A DNA stretch of 64,000 nucleotides, taken from contig NC_092561.1 of NCBI RefSeq assembly GCF_037975245.1, positions 3,643,001 through 3,707,000 of the forward strand. Reading direction: 5' to 3'. The notes under the pieces are model-generated. The model did no database searches. It had not been told where the DNA came from and was given only the letters and a program-made list of their open reading frames with translations. This document shows positions 13,344 through 26,100 of this stretch, piece by piece; positions within the stretch are counted from its first letter, which is position 1, and the number at the start of each line of letters is the position of its first letter. A program made the position numbers and the translations under genes. Source of the DNA: Apostichopus japonicus (Eukaryota; Echinodermata; Holothuroidea; Aspidochirotida; Stichopodidae).

Positions 13344-13499
13344 TGTCAACAATGAAACGTCCAATCAAAATCTGTCATTAGATAAGCCCCAGAATCGGCA
13401 GCAGCGTATATGCTGAAATGACTTCGATTACGTGTGCTGAAATACGTTACTATCATTCCAGATGCATCATTACGACTAGAACGGCTGTAGACAACACTT

Positions 13500-13692
13500 G
13501 AATACAGTGGGTTATTGGTAAACTGACTGAGAACTTTAATTCCAATTGACTAAACACAGAGAAATGATGTTTCACGGGGGTGCCTTTCACTTGAATACAG
13601 TGGGTGGATATCGGTAAACTGATTGAGACCTTTAATCCAATTGACTAAACACAGAGAAATGATGTTTCACGGGGGTGCCTTTCACTTGAAAT
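13500..13692. repeat. Tandem duplication of about 100 bases
   Basis: The segment from gaatacagtggg through aaactga, ccaattgactaaacacagag and gtttcacgggggtgcc to cacttgaa occurs twice in direct succession, with a few substitutions and a short indel (ttattgg versus tggatatcgg). Confidence 0.9.
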
Positions 13693-14746
13693 TCCAAGTT
13701 GACCTACATTCCTTGTCCTCAGAAGGCAAACGGAAAAGATCCGATCGCTCTGGACGGAATCTGAAGTTTGTTAGCCTTTTCAAATCATACGATCCGCTCA
13801 TGGGGATATTGTCTTTAGTTGAAGAGAGTTGTGGGTTGAATTGCAGTATACCCGATACTGCTTCGATCTGGGTAATGATGTAACAGACAGACAAAGGAAG
13901 AATATATCAGATAGATCAAATATTCTGTATCAAGGCACAGTAGATGACTCCTACTGAGCGGTGAGGTGAAACGTAATAGGATCATGATCATCCGTTGAAT
14001 TTGTGCTCCCGTTTTTATTACAAAATTTTGTTCGAAATCTTCCCTTGGAAGTTTAATTTTCTTCAGTATATTGACCCCCCTCAAATGTTTAGCGTGGTAA
14101 ACTGATCACGTTTTGCGAAGGTGGTACTGTCCCTTAGCATGGGTCTTTCTCTTCAAATTCATTCCCAACCAATACAAGTTAGTTTTAATTATGCAGATCT
14201 ATTTTAAAGACACATTTGGGTGGCTTTCGCAAGAAAGGATACGTGGGGTCAAAATTGACTCCTAGAGGTAACTATTTAAATCTCTACCATAATTATTTCG
14301 GGCTCAAAACGCCCACCAATTAAAAGCTCTGTAACATTTACGAAAAGCCAATTACCACGCATCAACTATAGAGTGCTTGTCGGCAAATGAATATTCATAA
14401 CATAACATGTTTATTTCACAATCACTCTTGCTGCATAGGATGACATAAAACAATCGAAGTAAAAGGTTAAAATACTAATTGTATTAATAAATACTAAAAA
14501 AGTTTTGTATATAAGAATGTGAATTATCTCTAGCTATACATATGTTCATTACTATAAAAACATCAAAACAGTCAACATTATCCAATGGGGGTAAGTGTAA
14601 AATACAAATTCCTTTTTCAATTAGTATCGCTCTGCATCTTGCATTTCAATTTCTAAATGTGTAGCTTTGCAAACATCACGTGTCACACTATAGCTTACGA
14701 TCTGTAATTAGTGGTAGTTGTTTATGTTCCTCGTTTATAGGTACTC
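13693..14746. other. Gene-free DNA
   Basis: Overlapping short open frames on both strands near 13.6-14.1 kb lack any motif and extend into the neighbouring duplication. Nothing else was seen. Confidence 0.4.
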
Positions 14747-14823
14747 TTATTATTATGATTATGATTATGATTATGATTATGATTATGATTATTATTATTA
14801 TTATTATTATTATTCAAGGTACA

Positions 14824-14859
<36 letters not shown>

Positions 14860-14861
14860 TA
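14747..14861. repeat. TTATGA then TTA trinucleotide microsatellite
   Basis: A run of attatg hexamers changes into a pure tta run, is interrupted once by caaggtacaa, then continues as tta. The interruption aaggtac recurs just after the second run (aaggtacacc), so the block itself is partly duplicated. Confidence 0.93.
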
Positions 14862-15708
14862 AGGTACACCGTCTATTGAATCAAGTATCATTCTATTCCA
14901 TCAACTGATTGCAGACAACATTGATATTAATTCATTTCATGAGCTTTAATTTCGCTTAATTTGGTCCCTCTCTCATTAGAATAGCACTTTCAATATATTG
15001 ATAGACTCACTCGTCATTTATCTTCTAATGTATACAGTTGTTTTCCCTTTCTTTGATTGTGTGTTTACCAAACCTCGAATCTCAAACCTTTTGCCACTCG
15101 ATCTAACCGAAAAAGAAAATAAAACTCTCACCAGCAAACGTTGATTGATTAGATGTAATAAGAAGCTCATGGAAAACTTCGCAGTTGCTGAGATTCTTTA
15201 TTATTCTGCCTACTTAACGTCAACAGAAGTATCGAATTAGAAACAAATTGCTGGAACTTTAGCCCCTTGTGTAGAGAAATTTATCACGTTGTTGATGTTA
15301 GCTTCCTTGAAAAGAAAAGAAAAAGAGAATGGGACTTCAAATCTCCTTGGATAAGGTTTCTTATAACTTTCTTAAGTTTGTTTAATAGAAACATGTCCAT
15401 TTATGAGACATACATTTTTCAGCAGTCTAACAAATCATGCCATTTAACACGCAACCACATACATTGCCGTTTAAAAATATACGTTAAACAAACGTTTAAC
15501 TTTACATCTAACGTTGAAATAAGCAACGTTACCTCGTAGTATTACTTAACAAAGTAATTTGGAAAATTTGTTGTTTTACGTTATAACTTAATTATGCTCA
15601 GTTATGATTTCCCTATATTGAAATGTATCACCGTTACCGTAAACGTTACGATGAAATAAAACCATTCGGCGTTATAATATTGTTAGCCGGGTAATGTTTA
15701 TGTTTACG

Positions 15709-15710
<2 letters not shown>
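14862..15710. other. Gene-free AT-rich DNA
   Basis: No supported coding exon. The 90-codon open frame at 15267-15539 has no recognisable domain. The motif acgtta recurs many times between about 15480 and 15710. Confidence 0.4.
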
Positions 15711-15752
<42 letters not shown>

Positions 15753-15773
15753 CTAGAGATATATATATGTATG

Positions 15774-15832
<59 letters not shown>

Positions 15833-15838
15833 GTATAT
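15711..15838. repeat. TA microsatellite, two runs
   Basis: Two TA runs separated by agctagagat and tatgtatgtata variants. Confidence 0.93.
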
Positions 15839-17887
15839 CGAACCTTAACTTATGTTAGTTACGGTTATTAGCATTTTGAAAATATAAAATAAGTTTAAAA
15901 AATAACCCATCATTGCATTGATTCGAAAATATTTGCCATAGTACAATTATAGTCGTTATTGTGTATTTCTCTTTAATTATATTACATGACACATTAATTA
16001 AGAGATTCTAAATAATCATACAGTAAATTTTTTCATTATTATTTTGCAGTATTCATTCGCCATAGCAAATAGTCATTTAAAAACATTAATTTGAATTCAA
16101 TTTACAAATTCGCGAGGATCGAATCACATCCGGTGTTATTATCCTAGTGTGATCTTTATATTCAGTTGACATTCTATATAATTTGGCGGAACCTATGCAG
16201 GTATATAATAGTGTGAGACTATAAGGAATTAAAAAATACTCTTCACATATGTGTATATATAACACAGGAAAGTTAGATCATTCGAACAGCTTGTATAAAG
16301 GTTAATGTGATTTGATGGTTTGAACGTAACTCAGAAGAACAAACAAATCTGAAAATGTTACTCACCCATCAAATAGATAATATATTATAGGCCTAGAATG
16401 AAAATGCCCTTTTGGCTTTAGTATAGCCTATCACTTTGAACTTTTTACTACAAAGTTATTCTTAACACGTATTGACACATACTAATAGTTTGTGTATGGT
16501 GGTTGCTATAACCTATACCTAACGGAACATACAATTGATATCCGGTTTACACAATAGGGTACCCTTACAAAAATTGTGATGAACATGAGTCTATCTATCC
16601 TATAGATATGCCTAGTTTCCAAATTCCTTATTTGCTAAATTATTAGTCGTACAGAGCATCAATCTCACCACTAAACACATCTTAAGCAGATAAATACTAT
16701 CCTACTTACACTGATTTGCTTGCTTCTTAAACAATTGCCTTCAACTGAGGCTTATTATTACTTGGGAACATGTTTAATTTATAAGTCCCTGGTAATTTGC
16801 AGCGTTAATTTCAGAATAGGCAATACATTTAACTCACAGTTAATTTGGTATTCTCTCAACGTCTGTTTCCAGCCACCTGAAGCGTGTAATCTTTTTGCTT
16901 TTACAGTTACTGTTACACCATCGTGGAATCTTCACCGTTGCTTGAGCTGATTTGTAATGACTTCGTAGAAACAACCAGATTTGCACACCTCGTATATCTG
17001 TAATCAGTTTTATTTCAAGGAAGCGGTAAAATCCAGGGAATCGCCATCATTATACTGAAAACAGCTGTTCGCAAAGCTCAAATAGCTCCCGGGTTAGTTC
17101 ATTTTGAATGTAGGGGAGAAATCACAGAGTTCTTCCATCAGCGAAGGAAAAAAAGGTTGCTTAACCGACAAACTCATAGACAGATATACTTATCGTTTGC
17201 GGGGGAAGTAGAAATAAAATAGAATGCTTGGACCATAAATACGTTTCCTGTTGTTTTAAAGCAATTTTATTCTGTTCTTGTTGTCAAATCGGCCACTTTA
17301 GAGGGCCAAATTTAGAGGCACAGGAACCTTGTATTTTTAGGCTTGCTGACTCTTCCACGTTTAAGAAGAGATCTGATCAACGAAGATCAAGATTAATGAG
17401 AATGTTCTGCTCAATATTATCTTTTACTTGATTGGTAACACACTCAGTCGTCGATACTAGAGTATTTATTGACAGAGAGAAACTAAAAGACTAGAGGAGC
17501 CAAATTACTGCAAAAGATCAAACAAATATGCGTCTTGGTTCAAATATTTCTGGCGTTTTGAGTTTATATATCGGAAAATGAAATATCGATAATCAATAAC
17601 ACATAAGCATACGTCACGCCTTCACTTTGTTTTACTAGGCCTACTTTGTCATAATTTGATCGTGATATAGCTCCCTCATTCCAGTATAACCAAAAAACTT
17701 CGCCAAAATAAGTGTAAATGTGGAAAACAAAGCTGTTGGTTTAGTTTCTGTTTATACCCAACAGGCGGCTCTCGAACCAAATCCAGGCAGCGAAACATCT
17801 CAATCCGGCAAGCGAAGTAAAAACAAAAAGAGAGAAAGAAAAAAAAAACAAAGAAAACAAACGACGGCCCTAGGCTACATGTTAGTA
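15839..17887. other. Gene-free DNA
   Basis: No splice-bounded exon or domain was seen. Short open frames at 16720-16950 and 17228-17431 have no family signature. Confidence 0.4.
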
Positions 17888-18494
17888 CGTTAATCGACTA
17901 CCGACCTACCCTGTACATTGTTCAATCTAGGAATAGGCTAGTGAATACCGACGCCTGCCCTGTAGGCCTACATTGTTCAACCTAGGTATATGCTAGTGAA
18001 TACCGACCTACCCTGTATATTGTTCAATCTAGGAATAGGCTAGTGAATACCGACCTACCATGTACATTGTTCAATCTAGGCATAGGCTGGTGAATACCGA
18101 CCTGCCCAGCTGTATATATTGCAATCTAGGTAAAGGCTGGAGAATACCGATCTTCCCTGTACATTAATTGTTCAATCTAGGAATAACCTAGTGACTGTCC
18201 TGTACATTGTTTAATCTAGGAATAACCTAGTGACTGTCCTGTAAATTGTTCAATCTAGGTACAGGCTATTGAATACCGACCTATACTGTAAATTATTCAA
18301 TCTAGGCATAGGCCAGTGAATAACGACCTGTCATGTACATTTTTCAATCTAAGTATAGGCTAGTGACTGCCCTGTATTCAATCTAGGTATCGGCTAGTGA
18401 ATACCGACCTACCCTGTACATTGTTCAATCTAGGCAAAGGCTAGTGAATACCGACCTGCCTTTTACATTATTCAATCTAGGAATAGGCTAGTGA
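17888..18494. repeat. Variable minisatellite of about 48 bases, roughly a dozen copies
   Basis: The unit runs tagtgaataccgacctaccc, then tgtacattgttcaatctagg, then aataggc. It repeats across about 600 bases with frequent internal deletions; several copies keep only tagtgactgccctgta. One copy carries the insertion tgtaggcctacattg. Confidence 0.93.
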
Positions 18495-21010
18495 GATTTT
18501 GGTTCTTTATGGCCAGTTGCACTAACCAAACTGTCTCTCTGGCCTTGTATAAGATTTATTGCGAACCATTGACGTAAGCATTCACCAATCCCAAGCTTTT
18601 CCTTTCCTTCTATACACACGTACGCAGTTTATATAGTTTACAGTACATATATGCGATATAATTATATGTTAATCCCTACTTCACTGGATTACAATTAAAG
18701 TATCGCGTGCGCACGAATGACTACGGATTTGAAGGCTCGTTCAAAGAGCTTGATGGGTTTTCTTATCGCTAGCTGTGTTAATCCTGAACTATTATATTGA
18801 TTTGGAGCACACGAATAAATTATTGGAACATGCTTCGAACCAGTGTCGTCAGGATTAAAATTGCCTGTGCTCACTATACAGCTATTACCATCTCTTTGTT
18901 GGGGTGCAGGGGGGCATTGTCCTTGAATAACGAGAAATCAGGAATCTAGTTAGTTTCGTTCGATGCAACCGGAGTAAGCTACAAGGACGAGAAATCCACT
19001 TCTCCTTTCTGTATAACAAGAGTTCATTCGTTCGATTTCCGTGCTAGCCAATGATCTCTTGATACTCATGTTCCACACAATACCCGTTCAGTTTCATGTT
19101 AATACGTTTAAATTATAAGCCAAAAGCTTGGGCAACAGCCACTTTTTAAAAGTGTGAGTACATGCAGGGATGTTTAAGTCAGATGGACATAAAACGAGTA
19201 CACTAAGACCTCATAAGCTACTGGCGTCTTGATCATCCATTTAAATTTCAAACTGACAGGGTTTTACAGATTAGTCGGTGATGCTGTTTGATTTTAATGG
19301 GAATTTCCTTACAAAACAATAGCTGGCATGAAACAATAATAATGATTTGAAGGGAAAGTTGCCACCAAGGGCATAGGGTAATCTTGACTAGAATGCGACA
19401 ACTGCTTGTGGTATTTATTTAGCAATTGCGACAGCGTAATATCAAATTGTTTCTGTATTGAACAAATCAACATAAACAAGAATACAGAAACGTCTCCTAA
19501 ATCAATTATTAGGTATATAAAGTATTTCCCCCCCAAAATGCCGCATATTACTTTTTATTGCATACGAACGATAACTCTATGGTGTCGAAAAGTTTAAATA
19601 TGAGCTTAACAATCAGGCCACAGCGACTGGCAGACTATAGGTCCTATACTCGTGTCGATTTTCAGATTCTAACCTACTATAGGTTTAGTAGACTACAAGT
19701 TAAGGGCATTGTTGAGTAACTATAAGCCTGCGTAGGTTCATGGCTTAACAGTAGCAAAAAAGATGGTATTCTTGTCGGCATCAATCTCACATCCAAGAGA
19801 CTAGTTCGTTCTACAACCTTCTCATTAACAGATGATGGAGTATGAACATATCACAGGGAACTCTTGAAAAGTTCCGTGATCAAGGACAAGAAATTAATAT
19901 TTTTTATCTCTTCTCAACCCTTACTAATTTTATATTTCGAAGACATTTGAAAGCTTTTTATATGTCACACAAACACAACTATGAGAGATAAAAGAAAAAA
20001 AGACAAGAAACGCCCAACGGCACAATAAAAATACGAATATTAATGAATCTATCGCATTTTCATTTACTATTTCAATTCATTATATTAATAACATTGACGG
20101 AAATGTTCAATCGCATTCGATTTAAAAGTCATTTCAACTTTGTGAGGAATTGGTAAAATTATCATATCAACTTTGAAATTCGTGATAAATATTCTCGTTA
20201 ATATAACTTCCGTTTATGTCGATTGCCCTTCTACTTTAGTACCATACACATCGTACTTTTTATGAACTCCAGCTACGCAAGGAGACATTTGTACAGGTGA
20301 ACTTCTCCAGATCACGTATGATGGCCAAAAAGAAGATTGGGATTGTTGGGCAGCTTAAAGCAGCATTTTGAGTCTCATACAGCTTCAAGAATGATAGAAA
20401 TCGCATACATTCATACATTGAAAGCTTCTTTTAAGTACCACTGAGGGTTTCAATCACCTACAAGAAACTAAACATAAGGCAAAACACTGACTCAACATTC
20501 GCCTAACAGGCCTGTAGCCAGGCAGACCATATCCTCCCCTTGGAGACTGATGCTTACCTTATCCAGCATGTGTACAAGAACTTCGCAAGTTACAGGTCAC
20601 AATAGCATCATGTTCCTTCATCGTCGATTCACTTTCTTCAATTCTGTTCTTTAGTCCAAAATATTCAAATCACTTAAAAGGCCTATAAAAATATTGCCAG
20701 GAGACATAAAGGTGCCAGAAAGCAAATCACAAAGTCGGTTACAACCTTGGAATAATCATAAATTTATCAATGAAGTTACTCTTTCAAACTTTGAGAGTAA
20801 TAAATCGTCTAGGCCAGCCTAATAATTGCATGATACCATCATATAACTACGGCTGTTCATTTCCCTCTCAAATAAAAGTTTAAAAAAAAAACGATGAGCT
20901 AGTGAATCTTCCAAACATAACTTCTCTAATCATTAGATTCAATTGAATTCCAAGAAGATGTTTGCTTTTCTGCTGTAATTTTACAACAGTATTTGTAGGA
21001 ATTCCAATAT
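18495..21010. other. Gene-free DNA downstream of the zinc-finger gene
   Basis: No convincing coding exon. A minus-strand donor-like sequence (GATAAG then GTAAGC, near 20562-20572) stands alone without a supporting frame. A tiny plus-strand frame starting MMAKKKIGIVG at about 20310 is too short to call. Confidence 0.4.
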
Positions 21011-21175
21011 TTTATTCATCAAAACAAATATAAATAATGAGTTAAACGCTACCATAGCATATTTACCTTGTTAAGCCTTCTTTACGAATGAGTGGGTTGA
21101 ATTTTGCTATTCTCATAAACTGCTAACTTTTAATGATCAGATTATTCCACAGTTATCCCTATACAGCCATTTATT
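21011..21175 (-). terminator. Candidate poly(A) signals of the zinc-finger gene
   Basis: Reading the minus strand, AATAAA occurs at 21170-21175, about 190 bases after the stop codon, and again at 21011-21016, about 350 bases after it. Either could end the 3' UTR. Confidence 0.4.
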
Positions 21176-21362
21176 TACTGGCGGTGCCAGAGAGAGTTGG
21201 CTCTTTTTGTGTAAAAGATGATAAAAGTACAAAGAGAATGTATATAACAGAACTGCAGTTTGTAAGAATCTTCTCTATATGGCTGTAACACACAACCAGC
21301 GGCCCTAACAACACTAATCTTACTAATCACCTGACAACAATGGTATATCTAGAGGTACTGGG

Positions 21363-23185
21363 CTACCCTTCTTGCGTATCTTGTGGTGCTTGTATGACTA
21401 TATTATGTCCATGTATAACCAATTGCTTGCCCTCTTGATTAAACTGAACAGTCTCTTCTCTATAACCATCCTCTTGATGATCGTCCTCATTACCAAATCC
21501 ATTCTCCTGCTCCTGCGGCATTGCTTTCTCTTCTGTCTGATGATCATCCTGCTCCGCATTTCCATCCACTTGTTCTTGAGATACAGTGCCTCCTTCCGAC
21601 TCAGCATTTTCCAAGTCGTCCTGCTGCCTCACAACAATCACTGATTCATTAACAAACTGCCCTTGGACAACTTGTCCTTCCACAGTTGTGAATTCTTGAT
21701 TATCTTCCACAAACTGTGTGGTCTGCTGTAAGACCTGGTGGTTCCCTGAAGACACCAATCTGGTCTCTACTGCTGGTAACTGATGCTGAACCACTGACAC
21801 ATTGCCTTCTTCGTCCGTGAACTGATGCTGTTGTATCACCACCTGTCCTTCGTTGGATACCGTAATTTCTGGTTCTGCCACTACCACCTGGTTCTGTATC
21901 CCAATCACCTCATGCTCTTCAACAATCTGACCTTCCATCACGGCTACAGATTCACCCTGGTTAAGCTCTCCACGACGCTCCACTACTTGTAGCTGGTGGT
22001 GCTGTACTCCATCCTGTTGCACGATCGCGACATGGTGCTCAATGCTGGATAGTTGCTGATTCACCTCTGCCATGACTTGTCCTAGTCGTTCAGTCTCTAC
22101 GTTCGTGGAGGAGGCATCTCCACCATTTTGAAGAGCTACTTGATGCTGTGCGACTATATGAGCAGCCTGTAAGAGACTCTCAGCTGCAAGGTGTCCTTCC
22201 TTTGGTAAGCTAGGATCTAGTTCAAGAACAGCATACACCGCTGGTGGTTGATTGCATTGGTACAAATCTTTACCATGTTTCTTCTTCATATGTTTTTCCA
22301 GGTACTGTTTTCTAATAAATCCTTTCGGACAGTAGGAGCAACAGTGAGGCTTATCTCCTGTGTGAGTCCTCTCGTGATTATCCTTATTACCCTTCTGTGT
22401 GAAAGTCTTGTCACAGTAGGCACATTTGTAAGGTTTAATACCTGTGTGACACCTCTCGTGCCGTTTCCTCTCCGCATTGAAAGGGAACCCTTTACAACAA
22501 TAGTGACACTTGTAAGGTTTCATTGGATGTCCCTCCCTGTGTTTCTTCAATTCATCATCGGAAGCAAAAGTATCGTTGCAGTTCTCATTTAGACATTTAA
22601 AGGGTTTGAAGGTAGTATGTATCTTCTCGTGAGCGTCCTTGTTCCCCTTTTGAATGAAACTTTTATCACAATGCTGACATATGTAAGGTTTGTACCCAGT
22701 GTGAATCCTTTCGTGTCTGTTCCTAGACCCGCTCTCTGAAAATGCTCGGTCGCAATGTCTACACCTGTACGGCTTTGCACCGGTGTGAATTCTCTCGTGT
22801 TTATCTTTCTGACATTTTTGCCGGAAGCGTTTGCTGCAGAATATGCACTGGTGCGGTTTCTGGTCAGAGTGTGTGCGTAGATGCTGTTTGTATTGTGTAT
22901 TGGTAGTGAATATCTTGTTGCAGTGTTTACAGGTCCATGAAGATAATTTATCTTCAGTTTTCACCTCCGACGGAGATTCACCCATCTCAAAATCTTCCTC
23001 CTCCGGCTCGATCTCGCCATCATCTTCATCTTTTACATTGATATTCTTTTCATTCTGTTTCCATTTCTTTCTTGGATTGTCGTCGTCTTCATAACCCCTT
23101 TTTTTGGAGCGTCGTTTTCGTTTACTTCGTCGTAAAGTGTTTTTGTCATCTGATTTCCTGGTAGTCACTGCTGAAGACTCATCAC
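21363..23185 (-). CDS. Zinc-finger gene, terminal coding exon
   Basis: 1823 nt from an acceptor (TTCTAG then GTGATG) to a TAG stop at 21365-21363. It carries the nuclear-localisation cluster, an acidic linker, all eight fingers and the whole Gln/Val/Glu-rich tail. The open frame runs a few codons past the acceptor to an in-frame ATG at 23213, but the splice site and the matching phase of the upstream exon argue that those codons are intronic. Confidence 0.9.
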
Positions 23186-26100
23186 CTAGAATAATGAAAA
23201 TGCCAGGAATCATTACCTCACATCAACACATCAACGACCAGCTAGAGGTTGCTATTCTTTTTTTCTTTTCTTTTTATACTTTATTTATCTTGAGCATAAC
23301 AAGCTTATCCACAAGAGCTGTCTAAGTTTTACATTGCAGTTTCCTACCAGTGCTGTAAGTTACTGCAAATCCTGATTGCAACTATTGGTCGCACCTACAA
23401 GCAGGAATTTTGCACCAGACAAAAGTAGTGTTGCAGTTTCCTACCAGTGCTGCAGGACATGGTATTTTAGGCAGTTTTAAGTTTTAATGTGTATTAAGCT
23501 TTGCTGATGAGAGAGATAGAGAGGTAACTTCAGTTGTGATCTAAATGCAACCATAGCCATGAGTGACATTTTACATATATAGTATCTTTACATGTGTTAA
23601 AATTCATAATGCATGGAACTAAGGTCATGTCTTATTGACGTAGAATTCAGATATAAGATACAACCAAATTGTCAATTTAAACAAGAGAAGTAACACTTAC
23701 ATCTTAATATTTAATTTTAAAAGCTATTTATATAATGTCTGCTTTCAGTGCAGTGATGAGAGTCTTATGCAAGTGGAGAGAATACTTCTTTAAATGAATA
23801 TATAATTTTCAAAAACCATCATGTCAAAAGTCTTCCACTAACCACCCCCACCCCCTCCTGACCCAACATGTAAGACTAAGACTAACTAAGATACTTTTCT
23901 GTGTTGAGTGCATTCATAAAGGAGACTTAGAGATTGTTAACGTCATGAATAACTAAGATACTTTCATGTGTTGAGTGCATTCATTAAGGAGACTTAGAGA
24001 TTGTTGACGTCATGAATAAACTTAAAATTCAGTGTCCTCAGTAACAGAAGCAGTACAATATATAACTATCGACTTAAACTTTTAATCCTTGCTATTTATA
24101 TTTCATGGCTTGGCTGATGATAGTCTTATAGAGAAGTAAAATAAGATGAGACATTTATCAATATTTGAAAATCTGAATGATAAGAGGCTTTCGAAATGAA
24201 ACCAAAAGCCATGTGTAATACTATAAGTAGTACATTTCATGTAAGGAATACATTAATGAAAAAGAGACATAGAGCAGGGGATTATTCAAGTTATGAACAA
24301 AAGGAATATATCCAGATACTTGATATGACCCATGTGATCAGTAACCAAAGTCGTACAATCACCGCTTGATTTTTAAATTTAAGACAGTTTGCTGGAATGT
24401 GTAGCCTGTGTCGATGAGAAGCTTACCACATGTATGAGAAATGTTTCAAAGGAATATATTAATAATATGTAAATGCAGAAAAGCACAAGAGGGTTTCAAT
24501 TACCAAATTCTATACAACTGGAGAGACTTAGTGAGCTGGATTATCCATTTCATGAATTAATTTAGGTGCAACCAGAGTTGCAGCTTAAGTACAACAACCT
24601 CTACACAAGGGGTTGCCAAGAGGCAGTTTGTAGGCCAGATCTGACAAATGAAAGATTCCACTTGGGTGAAATAACAAGAGCCCAACAGGCACTATGGTTA
24701 CTTGCTTAAGTGTTGTATGTCATAACCTAATATCATAGTTGATAAAATGAATGCATAATATCAACTTCTTACAAACGAGCAGGTTCCAAAGCCCTGTCAT
24801 GCTCTGACTGACTGATTTGAGGACCCAAACATATCTGACTTTTCCAGGACCTAGCGGTAACATTTGGGATGATAAAATTTTGCACCTAAACATCCCACAA
24901 AATTATTTGACTGAAACAAACCGGTTCACAAGTATATTTTCCCCCAAAACTTTTCCCCCCCAAAAATGTGGGACCAAATGGTGTCAAAGATATTGGGCCC
25001 AAAGAATGTTTCCCAAATTTGCACTTGAGGTGGAATATAATTTGGTTGGAAATTTTTGGGGGCCAAGTTGGTCCCAAATAATTTAAGCCTACATGTGACA
25101 GTTTTTAACCAACAACTGCATACCAAGTTTGGCTATAAAAATCTTAAAGGTTGCAGAGTTATTGCAATGTAAACAAGTTTACATTTGACCCCATAAATAT
25201 TCATAGGGTCAATGCCCAAAACAATAGGGCACACATTTTCACTATAACACATCTACACAGCATGTATGACAAATATCAATCACTCCTTTCCTGAGTGTTT
25301 TCAGACCCTTGCAAGTGTCACAGACGCAGACACAGAAACAACATACACTCCGACCTGACTGCATAGGTTCCTTTACTTCCAGGAAGGAATGATAAAAATC
25401 TACCCACAAGTTTGCACTAACAGGGCACAAAGGCCAACAAGGCCACAGGGTTCATGCACATCATTAGCTTATTATGTCCATTTTTCAATAAAGGTGTGGG
25501 GAGATATTGGTCCTCCCTGAACCTTGGCTGAAACTAATGTCTCTCTTGCCCTTGTAGAAATTTTAATCCAGAATCCCTATTATATATCTTACTCGCATGT
25601 ATTGTCATGTAGTGGCTGTATGGGGTCTTAGAGAAACACAGCAGAGCTTTTAGCTAAAGGGACATCATATATCAGCTTCTTTAACCTCTTGAAATTATGC
25701 TGCTAAGATCATCAGACCTTCTCAATTTAATAAAGCTCCCTCGCCAATTTTTTTCCTTCTCTTTATGATGTAAACGTATCAACAGATTTATAAAGTAGGA
25801 CAGGTGAAATGATGAAGATGTAGAATCACATTTAAATGCAGTATACTGTCATCTCATGAATAGAAAGAATGATTCATGGAGAGAAGATTATGTAAATTAA
25901 CAAATGCACTGAGATCCAGACACTAGTTATATCTTGAATATCTAAACTAAGCAGATTATAGTCTAGAGCAATAGCAACTAATACTGTACAATAGGCATTT
26001 GTTGTTGGAGATTTTGGATAAATGTTAGAAGACACAAACCACTTCCTCTCCCCTCCTTCTTACATCACAATCACCCTCCCCATCACAATCCCCTCCCCAT

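Noticed and set aside
20300-20360. Plus-strand mini-frame MMAKKKIGIVGQLKAAF
   Set aside because: Seventeen codons with no flanking exon. The hint of a nucleotide-binding start is too slight.
20562-20600. Minus-strand donor-like GATAAG|GTAAGC downstream of the zinc-finger stop
   Set aside because: The upstream frames are closed by stops close by and no acceptor pairs with it.
24817-25086. 90-codon plus-strand frame rich in Phe, Pro and Trp
   Set aside because: It is matched by equally long antisense frames, lies in an intron with C and T runs, and has no domain.
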